A stretch of 64,000 nt of DNA from Cryptomeria japonica (lineage: Eukaryota > Streptophyta > Pinopsida > Cupressales > Cupressaceae): the NCBI RefSeq assembly GCF_030272615.1, contig NC_081413.1, positions 333,476,302 through 333,540,301 on the forward strand, read 5' to 3'. The position numbers and the translations under genes were made by a program. Below, piece after piece: positions 1 through 11,083 of this stretch. The notes under the pieces were generated by a model. That model had not been told where the DNA came from, did no database searches, and saw only the letters and a program-made list of their open reading frames with translations. How positions within the stretch are numbered: position 1 is the first letter of the stretch; each line of letters opens with the position of its first letter.

Positions 1-637
1 AAGCACTCTTGATACATAAACTAGAAATAGAGTTTAGTCTATTAGCATGTGTAGTCTTGTATCCTAGTATCATGCTAATGAATCTGACATTTATATCTTT
101 GACATCATTTACTCTCAAGGATCTACGGTCATGGGTTGCACTAGTTAGGGTCAACACAGTGTTGTTTGGAACCTTTTTAGTTTTATCAGGCCTGCTACCA
201 ATGGAAGGTAAGCCAGTCACTGCCCTAACTGCTTCTCTTGTAATCTTATGGATGGAGTCAAGACAAAAGAATTCCCCATGAACTCTGTTAAGTACAATTC
301 TTACAACTTCCTTGGGAAAATCAGGAGTGCTAAGTATTTCCACAAAACCTAGGGTTTCAATTATCTTGTGTTTCGGTTTCACATTACCATTTTCATCACA
401 AATTATAGTCCTATACATGTTCATTATCTCATCAGCACCAAGTTCCTCAATATGACAATGTATGTATATCCTAGGGTCTTTAGCATAAGCAACTCCTTTG
501 GGTATTTTAGAAAATGCTCCTAGGGTATCATCCTGCTTTGCTATTTCAGGTATGATCTTAAATATGGGCCTAGGGTGTTTAATCACTTCAATTATAGTAG
601 GGTTTGCAATGAATTCAGGTGCAGAGGAGGAATCCAT
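1..637 (-). CDS. ORF2 N-terminal part, unknown protein (E1), cut by window edge
   Basis: An open frame runs from an ATG at 637-635 to the window edge with no stop (212 codons). It aligns along its length with ORF2 of F (6598 onward) and, more distantly, with ORF2 of J (53376 onward). Shared landmarks are a KQDD..GAFSKIPKG stretch near residue 40, an HGEF..LD motif followed by KIT..A...VTGLP near residues 130-150, and a RSLRVND.KDINVR stretch near 180. Differences from F are mostly conservative (I/V, D/E, K/R), which suggests selection on the protein. I recognise no enzyme motif. It is unbroken although the gag beside it has four stops. Function unknown; distant relation to plant mobile-element accessory domains is only a guess. 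Confidence 0.7.
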   Translation of the reverse strand, partial: MDSSSAPEFIANPTIIEVIKHPRPIFKIIPEIAKQDDTLGAFSKIPKGVAYAKDPRIYIHCHIEELGADEIMNMYRTIICDENGNVKPKHKIIETLGFVEILSTPDFPKEVVRIVLNRVHGEFFCLDSIHKITREAVRAVTGLPSIGSRPDKTKKVPNNTVLTLTSATHDRRSLRVNDVKDINVRFISMILGYKTTHANRLNSISSLCIKSA

Positions 638-940
638 TTGATAAATACCTTAATCTTCCTTTAGGTTTGAATGCTTGATCGATTTTTCTTCACTTCTTGC
701 TATGGATACCTTCGCTCGGGTATTTTGTGCTCTTAGGAAATTTGAATTCTCAGTGAGTGAAAAAGAGTGAAAAACACTTTCTTTATAATGTCATTTCCTT
801 CAACTACCATAATAAATGCCTGTCGGTTAAGTGAAAACTTAACTCATCTACCGGTAAAGAAGCATTTCATCTTCTTACCATCAACCGAGGGTAAACTAGT
901 TTGTTTTCAATTAGTTGTCATTCCTCTAAGAGATTTCTTT

Positions 941-2053
941 TTAGTTAGATGAAGAATCTCCTGCCGGTGGAGTGATACTTTGTTCTACCGGTGAAGGAAT
1001 AGCTTCATCAACATTCTAATCTATCTTTCTAATCCATTGTTTTGAAAATTCTTGTTTTACCTCATCAACCTTTTCTTTACCTTTCAAACCGAGTCCTTTG
1101 TTATTTGTCGGTGATGCCTTACTTCTACAAAATTTTGCAATATGTCCAATCTTGTTACAAGCATAACAAGTCACATTATTTTTCTGAATAGCTTTTCCAT
1201 ATCCTATGTCGGTATGTGTTCTGCATTGATTAGATAAGTGTCCAAATCTTCCACAAACATAACATCTTACATTCAATCTACAATTTTCTGAATTATGACT
1301 AATTTTGTTGCATTTAGAATATTGACCGGTGGGTGCATTAGTGTTCTAATAGTTTCTAGATCTACATTGATTTTCTCTATGACCATACTTGTTACAGTTA
1401 AAGCATTTCCCATTAAATTTGTAGGCATTAGGTTGTCTTACCGATTTATTGTGATCATGATTGTTTGCAGTACTGAAGCTTTTACCAACTTCAAAGCCAA
1501 GTCCATTAGTATCTCCATTTGGTTTCTGATTTTTCAGCATATCATCAAGTTCTTCTAAACTTTTCTTGAATTTCTCTTTATGTTGATTTGCAGAAGCCAA
1601 CTCATTTTCCAAGAAATCCTTCTATCTTATGAGTTCAGTTTTATCATGTTCCAAGTGAATCAGATCTGTCTTCAACATATCATTTTCATGACCGAGTCTT
1701 AGATTTTCATTTCTAGCATCATTGATTCTCCTAGCCAAGTCATCTTCATTCTTCTTTCTATCTTCAATGTCTTTACAAAATCTCATAGTCATATCTTGCA
1801 TCTCATTCCTCAAGGTCATGTTTTCTTGCTTCATCTTGCTTACAAGATCATTAAGAGTTTCCTTTTCATCATCATCATTCTGTATCTTCTCATGAAATTC
1901 TCTTCTTTTTCTTCTAGCAATAGTAAGATTCTTTTGAAGTCCTTGAATGATTTCCTATGCAGCCTTCAGATCATCTTCAAGTTTGATATTCTTCAACTTT
2001 TCTGCATCATAATCTACAAGAGTTGTTTCCAATTGCTTTCTCAAGTTATCCAT
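941..2053 (-). pseudogene. gag-like coiled-coil, four-CCHC-knuckle protein (E1)
   Basis: One frame of 371 codons runs from the ATG at 2053 to a TAA at 941-943. It is interrupted by four in-frame TAG codons at 1955-1957, 1622-1624, 1346-1348 and 1016-1018. The N-terminal half is rich in E, K, L and N with heptad spacing, as in a long coiled coil. The C-terminal part has four zinc knuckles: CFNCNKYGHRENQC, a damaged YSKCNKISHNSENC (first Cys lost, Gly to Ser), CYVCGRFGHLSNQC and CYACNKIGHIAKFC. CCHC knuckles bind RNA in retroelement Gag. No capsid-type (UBN2) domain like those in the copia elements here is visible. About 300 non-coding bases separate it from ORF2. Confidence 0.85.
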
Positions 2054-2110
2054 CTATACCAATGTCAAAATCTCCCTAAAGCTATTAGGCTTTTGAAAAA
2101 AGAGGACCAG

Positions 2111-2122
2111 GCTTTCATACCA
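2111..2122 (-). other. primer-binding site (E1), decayed
   Basis: The minus strand reads TGGTATGAAAGC two bases after the LTR end. The other elements here have TGGTATCAGAGC, the usual plant initiator-Met tRNA primer site, so this copy carries substitutions. Confidence 0.8.
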
Positions 2123-2124
2123 AT

Positions 2125-2894
2125 TGTTAGGATTCTCAAAGATACTGAGAGGGGGGGGTGAATCAGTATCTAATTGGTTGACATATTTTCTGATCTTATT
2201 CAACAAATTGCATTCCAAAATAGTGTACCAGTAAACAAGAATTAATGTAGTAAATAAGAACAATAAGAACAACATAGAAAGAACACCATACCATAAGATT
2301 TTTAACGAGGAAACCTAGTGTGGGAAAAACCTCGGTGGGATTTGTGACCCACAATATTCACTCACTGGCCAATGAATGGATATTACTTACAATAGGGGCC
2401 TGCACATGCAGGAAGGCCAACTACCTAAAGCTCACTGCTTTAATACAAAAGGAAGTCTCATTGACTTACAAAAATGGATTATGCGAATCCAATATAATGT
2501 ACTACTTCAGTTCAACATCTTCTATGCCAGGTTTAGTACTGGTTTAAGCTCATACAATAACCATAAACCTTACTCCAAAATTTGCCTTAATATTCGCATG
2601 TTCACATCTCTCTCTTTCATAAATGATCTACGAGATCTCATACTTATATATGAGTCCTATTACAATTCGCCTTGTCAACTTACAAAAAGATATTACAATT
2701 AATTACAAAATGCAATAAACAAAATCCTGTCGGCTAGGGTGCCAATAATCATCTTTGCCACTGCTAGTAAACTATCTGTCGGTGTAGAGTTTGTCGGCGT
2801 CAGTGCCTACCAGTGCCATAGGATTGCAAGCTTGCCATCAATGACAATACCTTCAACCACCTACATTTTCTCATTGAAGTGTGCAATGCCAACA
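2125..2894 (-). repeat. 5' LTR of E1
   Basis: The repeat begins TGTTGG at 2894 and ends CTAACA at 2125 on the minus strand, giving TG...CA ends. The stretch 2290-2460 is the reverse complement of the F LTR region around 4790-4960, including the conserved GTGGGTCACAAATCCCAC segment. A run of Cs lies about 30 bases before the 3' end, as in the other LTRs. Length about 770 bp. Confidence 0.85.
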
Positions 2895-4335
2895 AACATA
2901 ACATTGCTTTTTTCCACAACTTGACCTTAGAATCCCTCAAGGTTTTCTAGTCTTCTCCTTCACTAAAGAACTCAAATTTGGGTTACCAAAACAATAAAAA
3001 AAATTAATCATCACATGCCCCAAGCAACTTGCCTCAATAGTCAACACATCCCCATTTTTTTGGTTTACACAAATCCTTCTTACCTGGGTGCAACCTAGGC
3101 CTTATCCTAGTAGCCCTACCAGACTGGTTTTCCCCACTTAGTTCAACTTTTCCCCCAAACACTTACAAAACAAATTGGATGAAATTGGAAGTTTCATAAC
3201 ATATGTAAAACTTGGGTATGGTTCCTTTCAACGAAATATGCTGACCAGTACCCTGCTACACACTGACTAGGCCCAATTAGCCCTTTTTTTCAAATAAAGT
3301 ACCAACAAATGGTACGACCACAACACCAAACCAAAAAAAAATTCTTGACAAATTTTCCAAAACAATAGATTTTCCAACTTTCAAGGAAAGACACACTCAT
3401 TTGACAGGTTAGATATCAAACCCTCATTTTTAGGCCTCCTAACCTAGGGCTCACTCAAAACCACTCCTTCATTCACTTCCAAACTCAACCAAGGGTCATT
3501 TCACCTTCTTTTCAATCCCCACAAACATCTTCTAGCATAGAAACACCACCTTGTTAAGCTACTTCTTCTGCTGCTATACTCATGCCTCCATTTTCATGCT
3601 TTTTCTCATACAAACAGTCACTTTTCTTGGTGATCACCTATTCAATCTCTTTTCCCTACATTCTTGTCATTGGGTTAGTTAAAAATAAATTGATATGGTC
3701 TCATTCTTCAAGGAATAGTAAAGACATAAAGAGGAATGAGCCCTAACTTTTCATTTTTACTCCAACTAACACAAAATGTGCACCTACAACCGGGTTCTTT
3801 GGGACAGTCAAAATAAATGATAAAAAGCAGATGTAAAAACATTCAAAATGGATTCAAATTATCATCAATACCCAAAGGAATCACCTTCAATCCATTTCCA
3901 ATCAAAAATGAAAGAAAACAATCCAAATCAAGCAAGTAACTTTTAGATTTTTGTATTACAAAAGAAGTTGTCTGTACAATGCAATTGAGATTCTTTCCCA
4001 AACTTTAACCCCTACTTCTCCAGGTCATGTAGCATGAGTTATAAACCAATACAAACCTACCCAAACCGACCATAACCACCTTTCTCTTAACAAACACTTA
4101 AATCTCTTGTTTGGCTAACTAACCGTTGGGTTTTCAAATTTGAATTTGGCAACACTAGACATAATCCCCTTAATCTTAATTTATCAACACCAAAGGCTTT
4201 ATTTGAGCCGTATTACATCAAAATGACTCAACACAACCTAATTAAACTCATTAGGCATCCTTTGTGCCATTTTTACATATTTAGACTTATTAACCCCTAT
4301 TAGGTCCATTTGCACTCATAACTCATTTCATTCTT
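2895..4335. other. no gene seen; AT-rich flank of E1 and F
   Basis: No coding stretch, knuckle, RT motif or LTR signature was found. The sequence resumes at 10953 beyond element F, so F inserted into it. It is probably decayed non-coding DNA or an old unrecognised repeat. Confidence 0.6.
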
Positions 4336-4340
4336 CCTAT
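4336..4340. repeat. target-site duplication of F, left copy
   Basis: CCTAT precedes the 5' LTR and is repeated exactly at 10953-10957 after the 3' LTR. A 5-bp duplication is standard for LTR-element integration. Confidence 0.9.
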
Positions 4341-5124
4341 TGTTGGAATTCTACACTCTTATGAGAATAGTTGATGTTGTCATTGATGGAAACCAACTAG
4401 AAATCATCTGGAAACCAACTAGCTGTTATCGACACCGACATTAGACTTCTACATACACCAGCAGGCACTTTACCGACATCGGCAATAATGCATACTCGCA
4501 CTCAAGCCGACATGAAATAAACTTTTATTTATTGTTTTGAATTGTAATTATCTTTTGTAAAAGCTGACATGGTACATTTTAATAGACTCATATATTTATG
4601 AGATCTTTTAGGTCATTTTGTAATGTAGATAGATGTGAAGTATAAGGCAATTTTGTATAAGGTGATATAGTTGACAACGAAGGTTTTGGTTATTAAACGA
4701 TCTTAAACTAGTACTGAACCTGGCATGAGAGATGCTATTTTGAAGCAGTACATTGTATTGGATTTTGATAATCCATTTTGTAGTTAGTGTGACTCTTTAT
4801 TGAGCAGTGTGCTCCAGGCTGTTGGCCTCCCTGCATGTGCAAGCCCCTCATTATAAGTAGTATTTATTCATTGGCCAGTGAGTAAATATTGTGGGTCACA
4901 AATCCCACTGAGGTTTTTCCCACACCGGGTTTCCTCATTAAATATCTTGTGTTATGGTGTGTTCCTTATGCTATCTATTATTCTTATTTGCTGCATTAAT
5001 TATTATTTACCAGTACACTGTTTTGGGATGCAAAGTTTTAAATAAGTATAAATATTTTGTTAACCGGTTAGACACTGATTCACCCCCCCTCTCAGTGTCT
5101 TTGGGACTGTCATTGATTCTAACA
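4341..5124 (+). repeat. 5' LTR of F
   Basis: It starts TGTTGGAATTC, ends TTCTAACA and is a direct repeat of 10151-10952. Near its end it has GATTCACCCCCCC followed by CTCAGTGTC, a motif shared with E1 and variants of which occur in the copia LTRs here. Length 784 bp. Confidence 0.9.
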
Positions 5125-5126
5125 AT

Positions 5127-5138
5127 TGGTATCAGAGC
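5127..5138 (+). other. primer-binding site (F)
   Basis: TGGTATCAGAGC lies two bases after the LTR end. It is complementary to the 3' end of plant initiator-Met tRNA, the usual copia primer. Confidence 0.9.
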
Positions 5139-5195
5139 TTGGTCCTCTATTTTCAAAAGCCTAACAGCTTGAGGAAGATTTTGATACCAGTACAA

Positions 5196-6308
5196 ATGGG
5201 GAACTTAAGAAAACAATTGGAAGGAGCTCTTGAAGATTTTGATGCAGAGAAATTGAAGAATATCAAACTTGAAGATGATCTAAGGATTGCACAGGAATTC
5301 ATTAAAGGACTTCAGGAGAACTTTTCTATAGCACAAAATAAAATAAAAGAACTTCATGAGAAGATGCAAAAAGATGATGATGAAAAAGAAACTCTTAGAG
5401 AAATTGCAAACAAGTTGAGACAAGAAAACAATAATATGAAGAATGAAATGCAAGATATGACTACGAGGATATGTAAAGATATTGAAGACAGGAAGAAGAA
5501 TGAAGAAGACTTGACTAGGAGACTTAATGATGCTAGAAATGAAAATCTGAGACTTAGTCATGAAAATGATATGCTGAAGATAGATCTGATTCACATGCAA
5601 CATGATAAAACTGAGCTTATGAGACAAGTTGGAATTCTGGAAAATGAGTTGGCTACTACAAATAAACACAAAGATAAATTTAAGAAAAGTTCAGAGGAGC
5701 TTGATGACATGCTGGAAAGTCAGAAACCTAATGGAGATACTAATGGACTTAGATTTGAAGTTGGAGAAAGTTCTGGTACTGCAAATAATGAAGATCAGAA
5801 TAAACCAGTAAGACAACCTAATGCTTACAAATTTAATGGCAAATGTTTCAATTGCAACAAATATGGTCATAGAGAAAATCAGTGTAGATTTAGAAATAAT
5901 CAGAACACAAACTCACCCACTGGTCAATGTTCCAAATGCAACAAAGTTGGTCATAGTTCAGAAAATTGCAGAATGAATGTGAAATGCTATGTTTGTGGAA
6001 GATTTGGACATTTATCTAATCAATGAAAATCACAAACTGGTCAAGGATATGGAAAGGCTATTCAGAGGAATAATGTGACTTGTTATGCTTGTAACAAGAT
6101 TGGACATATTGCTAAATTTTGTAGAAGCAAGAATGCACCGACAAATAGTATAAGATCTAGCTTGAAGGGAAAAAAGAAGGTAGAAGAAGTAAAGCAAGAA
6201 TTTTCTAAACAATGGATTAAGAAAAGAGATCAGAGAACTGATGAAACTATATCTTCACTGGTAGAACAGAGTAATCCTCCACCAGCAAGAGATTCTTCAT
6301 CAAACTAA
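5196..6308 (+). pseudogene. gag-like coiled-coil, four-CCHC-knuckle protein (F)
   Basis: The ATG at 5196 opens a 371-codon frame that ends at TAA 6306-6308, with a single internal TGA at 6024-6026. Residues of about 1-190 form a long charged coiled-coil region. Then come CFNCNKYGHRENQC, CSKCNKVGHSSENC, a third knuckle CYVCGRFGHLSNQ whose final Cys codon has become the TGA, and CYACNKIGHIAKFC. E1 still has Cys at the third-knuckle position. The predicted role is RNA binding and particle assembly, by analogy with retroelement Gag. It lacks the UBN2-type domain seen in the copia Gags of A, C and D. The ATG follows the primer-binding site by 57 bases, and E1 starts at the equivalent point. Confidence 0.88.
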
Positions 6309-6597
6309 GGAATAATCCCTTGGGGGTATGGCAGCGAATTGAAAAACATGCATTCTACCCTCGGTTAATGGTGAGAAGATACATCTCTTCTTTATCGACA
6401 GGTGTGTTAAGTTTTCACTTAACCGACAAGAATTTAATGATGTTTTGAATAACTTTTTGGCTATAAATCACTGGGAAAACCCTCATTTCAAACTCACCAA
6501 GCATTCAAACTTTCATGAGTGCGAAATCGAGCAAAGGCATTCCAAGGCGAATCTGGGAAGTGTTTTTCAAGCATTCAGATAAGAGGTATTTTTCATA

Positions 6598-9500
6598 ATG
6601 GTTGCTTCATCTTCTGTTCCTAAATTTATTCAGAACCCTACCATTGTGGAGAATGTGAAACGCCCTAGGCCCGTTTTCAAGATAATTCTCAAAATTGCGA
6701 AGCAAGATGACTCTATAGGAGCTTTTTCAAAAATACCTAAGGGAGTAGAATTTGCAGAAGACCCTGGGATTTATATACATTTCAATATAGAAGATCTAGG
6801 ATCTGAGGAGTTAATGAAAATATTTAATAAGGTCATTTGTGATGAACATGGAATTGTTAAACCCGAACACAAGATTGTGGAGACTTTAGGTTTTGTGGAG
6901 ATACTGAATATCCCTCAATTTACAGAGGAAGTGGTAAGGATTGTATTAAGTAGAGCACATGGAGAATTCTTGTGGTTGGATTCTGTTTGTAAGATAACCC
7001 GACAAGCAATTAGGGTAGTTACTGGTTTACCCTCAACCAGTAGTAGACCTGATAAGACAAAGAAGATTCCCAACAAAATGGTGACAAGTCTAACCAGCGC
7101 AATATCTGACAATAGATCACTTAGAGTAAATGACATTAAGGATATCAATGTGAGATATGTAAGTATGGTTCTTGGATACAAAGCCACACATGCTAACAGA
7201 CTCAATTCTATTTCCAGTCTTTGTATTTACAGTGCACATGAAATGATAAACAACAATGCTAAGATAGATGTGTGTGAATGGTTAAAAGATGAGCTTATCA
7301 ACAACCTGCAAAAGATTAAGGGAGACAAGAAGGGTACTTTCTGCTTTGGACACCTTCTAGAATGTTAAATGCTATATTTCACCAAAGAGATCCTCGATAT
7401 AGGACCCAAAGACTTTGGTTATGATATACCGGTAGGAAAACAACTACAGGAAGCTTTTACTAGCATGGGAACTGCTAGAGACAACAACATAACTGATTAC
7501 TTTAAATCTTTCCAATATAAGATGAAAGCTAGGGTAAGGATTCCTCAAAGCATAGTTGAGAAATATGGCAAGGAAATCTATTTTGTTATCAAAAGAGATG
7601 AAACCTAGATGGAAGTAGTAAGCCCTAGAACTATTTGGGTTACTGAAATGGGTTATGAGGTTGATCTACATGTTCTGGAAATATATGCAAAAGCACTGCT
7701 TGATGCACCAAGAGAGCCATCTGAAGAATTCTTTGGAAATGCAGAAACCATAGAGAATAAAGTATCTATGTAGAAAAGAACTAAGAGGAGAAAAATACAT
7801 TAGGGATGCATTCAAGAAAGTAAAGGAAATCAAAGAAAATGTCATGAACCTTAGTGGCATATCAGCTAGTGAGTTTGAAGGACTTAAATCAAAGGCACAT
7901 ATTTCACCAGTTGACACATCTTCTGACAGTGATAGTAGTAAGGCAGTTGAGTTCAAAAGAGTGGAAAGGAAGAGAAAACCATCACTGGTACCCTCTCCTT
8001 CTCTGAAGAAAACAAGAACATTAAGGAAGAAACAATAGGCGGCTAGGGAACCCAAGAAGAAGCTTACTCCAAAGAGAAAACAGACAACGACAAAACCCAC
8101 ATTGAATGACTTACTGAATGAAATAACAGAGGAAGGTAATTTGTCTAATGTGAACAAATGGTATACTTCAAATGATACTGACAGAAACACTATTGAAGAA
8201 AGCATTATTCTTCATTTAGACATTTATAAGAAAGTTTTGATTGAAGTTGTTGAGGAGCTACCAAATGATCTCTACATGAGATTAAAAGCTAAAAGGCTAT
8301 CAGTGATGGAATTAGACAAAAAATTGAAGGTTGAAGCACTCTTGTCTGTTCACCCGGTTAACTCCAAAGAAGAAATTTAAAAACTTATTTCTGAGGCTAA
8401 CCGATCGGTATTTGCTAGTGGACATTGGCAGGTAAGCTTGATGGCTGGAAGAGTGAAGGAAATTGTAGATGAGACTGTAGATAATTGGGATATATTTTTT
8501 GTGGAGAAAGAAAAATAAGAGGAAATGAACATACCTAAAAATACATTCAAAGTGTATCAGAAAGACAAGGACAAGGGTAAAGGAAAAATTGGTGGAGTTC
8601 CAAACTTTAAGATTACTAACAAACTTCCACCACCAACTTTGGATACTGCACCGGTACACTCAGAAGATCTACCGGTTATTAACACTGAAGGTATTACACA
8701 TGATGATACTAATCCCAAATCAAAGATACTCTTTACAATGAATGTGGATACTCAAGAGGTAAACATTGTTGTGGATAAAGATAATTCAGAGGTTAAAGTA
8801 GACATTGTTGATAATGAAAAGATTTCTAAGGAACCGACACAAACAATTGACTCTCAGGAAGCTGAGATCCCAACCCAAACAGAGCAACCATCAGAGACTG
8901 AAAAACCTACTGAAGATAAAGGTACTTGCACAGGGCTACTAGAGATAGAGATACTGATAGTTGAACTTTCAGAGAAACAAACTGAGGTAGAGGTACACAC
9001 GAAAACAGTGAAACTGGCAATCACCACGACATTGAAACAGTCTGAGAAACCTTTGCAGGTTGAGATGCAAACCTAGAGTGATCCACTAGAGGAAAATGCA
9101 AGCAAAATGGATACACCTGATGGAAGCAAAGAGGTAATAAAGATAATTGGTCAGACATCCAGCACATCTATAGGTGAATTCAAACCTACCAATGTTATAG
9201 GGGTACTTTTGGATTCAATCAAGAAGATAACAGATTGCAATGCATTAGCCTACAAGACAATTAAAAACACTTTACCTATTCTTAAGTTGATTGCACCAAA
9301 TTGTAACATAGATCATATTAAGGATTCTTTAGGTAAAATGGACACATTGTCCAAATTTATTGCTGATAATGTAATAACTATTGACAAGGTGAATGAGGAC
9401 ACAATTAAGGAGAGTTGAAAAAGAGAAAAACAAATTCTTTGAAGACACTATAAATAAGTGTACAGAACACATGAATACATTCTTACTGATACTTAACTCT

Positions 9501-9965
9501 ACAATTTTGGAATACAAGGAGCTATATAGTGAAACATGCAGACCTCACCTTTTGACAGAGGACATAGATAAGGAGATCAGTAAAACACAGAAAGAAATTG
9601 ATGACATAGTTGATAATATAGTTGGTTCATCCGGACATATATCAGTTATTGAGCAGGAAATGGCAGGTTTTGAGGAGAAATTAGAGAAACTTGAGAAATA
9701 GAAGGCAAGGATAGGGTCAAATGCCTGGGAACTTAAAGATAAACTTGGTCCTAAGTTGGACAATATTATCTCTCAGAGAAATGAAATCTCTAAGGCATTA
9801 CTTCAAGGAGAGCGATCACCTGAAAAACACATGCATTATCTCACTGGTATGATCCAACAGACTGGGGCAACTTTGAATGATAGCAAAAGGTTTATGTAGA
9901 GTCTAAATTTAATTTTGGCAGATATTTTTCAGATTGTAACCAACCGGTTACAGACCTTGAGGTGA
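6598..9965 (+). pseudogene. ORF2, long protein of unknown function (F), decayed
   Basis: From the ATG at 6598 one reading line can be followed for about 1,120 codons to a TGA at 9963-9965. It is broken by TAA 7366-7368, TAG 7606-7608, a frameshift near 7780-7800, TAG 8036-8038, TAA 8378-8380, TAA near 8517, TAG 9074-9076, a frameshift near 9390-9420, and TAGs near 9699 and 9897. The N-terminal ~400 residues look globular and hold the HGEF.WLD and KITRQAIRVVTGLP motifs also found in E1 and J. The middle is Lys/Ser-rich, then acidic with many E, T and Q. The last ~200 residues (about 9420-9700) look like coiled coil. I see no protease, RT, integrase, RNase H or transposase signature. It is separated from gag by a 289-bp spacer. 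Confidence 0.75.
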
Positions 9966-10138
9966 AATTTGTACACTTGTTTGACTATTTTTTACAATCT
10001 TTGTCATTGATGTCAAAGGGGGAGTAGTGGAGGAGAAAAATGCTTATACAGACGAGATCACTTGCTCAGGGGGAGCACATCCTTTCAGTTTTTGGAAGCA
10101 GTTTTTGGATTTTTCTCATGAGTGTTGCCATCAATGCC

Positions 10139-10150
10139 AAAGGGGGAGAT
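10139..10150 (+). other. polypurine tract (F)
   Basis: AAAGGGGGAGAT directly precedes the 3' LTR. It primes plus-strand DNA synthesis. The upstream bases ATCAATGCC also match those before the tracts of C and D. Confidence 0.9.
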
Positions 10151-10952
10151 TGTTGGCATTCTACACTCTTATGAGAATAGTTGATGTTTTCATTGATGGC
10201 GACCAACTGGAAATCATCTGGAAACCAACCGACAGTTACCAACACTGGCATTAGACTTCTACATACACTGGCAAGCACTTTATCGACATCGACAATAATG
10301 CATACCAACACTCAGACCAACATGGAATAAACTTTTATTTATTGTTTTGAATTGTAATTATCTTCTATAAAAGCTGACATGGTACATTGTAATAGACTCA
10401 TATATGTATGATATATTTTAGGTCATTTTGGAATGTAGATAGATGTGAAGTATAAGGCAATTTTGTATAAGGTGATATATTTGACAGCGAAGGTTTTGGT
10501 TATTAACTGAGCTTAAACCTGTACTGAACCTAGCATGAGAGATGTTGTTTTGAAGCAGTACATTGCATTGGATTTTGATAATCCATTTTGTAGTTAGTGT
10601 GACTCTTTATTGAGTAGTGTGCTCTAGGCTGTTGGCCTCCCTGCATGTGTAGGCCCCTCATTGTAAGTAGTATTTATTCATTGGCTAGTGAGTAAATATT
10701 GTGGGTCACAAATCCCACCAAGGTTTTTTCCACACTGGGTTTCCTCATTAAATATCTTGTGTTATGGCATGTTCCCTATGTTGTCTTTGTTATTCTTATT
10801 TGTTGCATTAATTCTTATTTACCAGTATACTATTTTGGGATGAAAATTTTTAAATAAGTATAAATATTTTGTTAACCGGTTAGACACTGATTCACCCCCC
10901 AACCCCCCCCCCCCCCCTCTCAGTGTCTTTGGTACTGTCATTGCTTCTAACA
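10151..10952 (+). repeat. 3' LTR of F
   Basis: A direct repeat of 4341-5124 with TG...CA ends, 802 bp. It is longer than the 5' copy mainly because the terminal C-tract has expanded (about 10897-10917). It is followed by the CCTAT duplication. Confidence 0.9.
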
Positions 10953-11083
10953 CCTATTACATTCAAATTCCTTAATAGGATTTATTACATCATTTCTAAG
11001 TCCTTTAGACCCTTGACTCCATGTTCTATACCAAATGGCTTCATGTGCCTCCATGTCACAAGAAGTGCTCCTGTACCAATCTA
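10953..11083. other. right flank of F, same DNA as 2895-4340
   Basis: It opens with the second CCTAT copy. No coding function was identified. Near 11083 it meets the broken end of the C' gag. Confidence 0.55.

Larger units (their letters stand above)
1..2894 (-). mobile_element. E1: pol-less gag-ORF2 LTR element, 5' half
   Basis: Read on the minus strand, this holds a 5' LTR, a primer-binding site, a coiled-coil/zinc-knuckle gag and the first 212 codons of ORF2, in the same order as the complete element F at 4341-10952. The rest, including the 3' LTR, lies left of the window. No protease, integrase or reverse transcriptase is visible. The five bases after the LTR (AACAT, 2895-2899) are the candidate target duplication, but the partner copy is not in view. 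Confidence 0.85.
4341..10952 (+). mobile_element. F: complete non-autonomous gag-ORF2 LTR element (6.6 kb)
   Basis: The order is 5' LTR (4341-5124), primer-binding site, gag (5196-6308), ORF2 (6598-9965), polypurine tract and 3' LTR (10151-10952), flanked by CCTAT duplications. No protease DSG motif, integrase, RT YVDD-type box or RNase H is present, and there is no unassigned internal stretch large enough to hold them. It would depend on enzymes from another element. The primer-binding site and polypurine tract match those of copia elements A, C and D in this window. The LTRs differ mainly by transitions and in C-tract length. Confidence 0.9.

Noticed and set aside
5127-5138. Possible tRNA gene fragment (TGGTATCAGAGC)
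   Set aside because: It is the primer-binding site complementary to initiator-Met tRNA; no cloverleaf around it.
6915-8205. Minus-strand open frames opposite ORF2 of F
   Set aside because: Shadows of the plus-strand ORF2, which is supported by homology to E1 and J.
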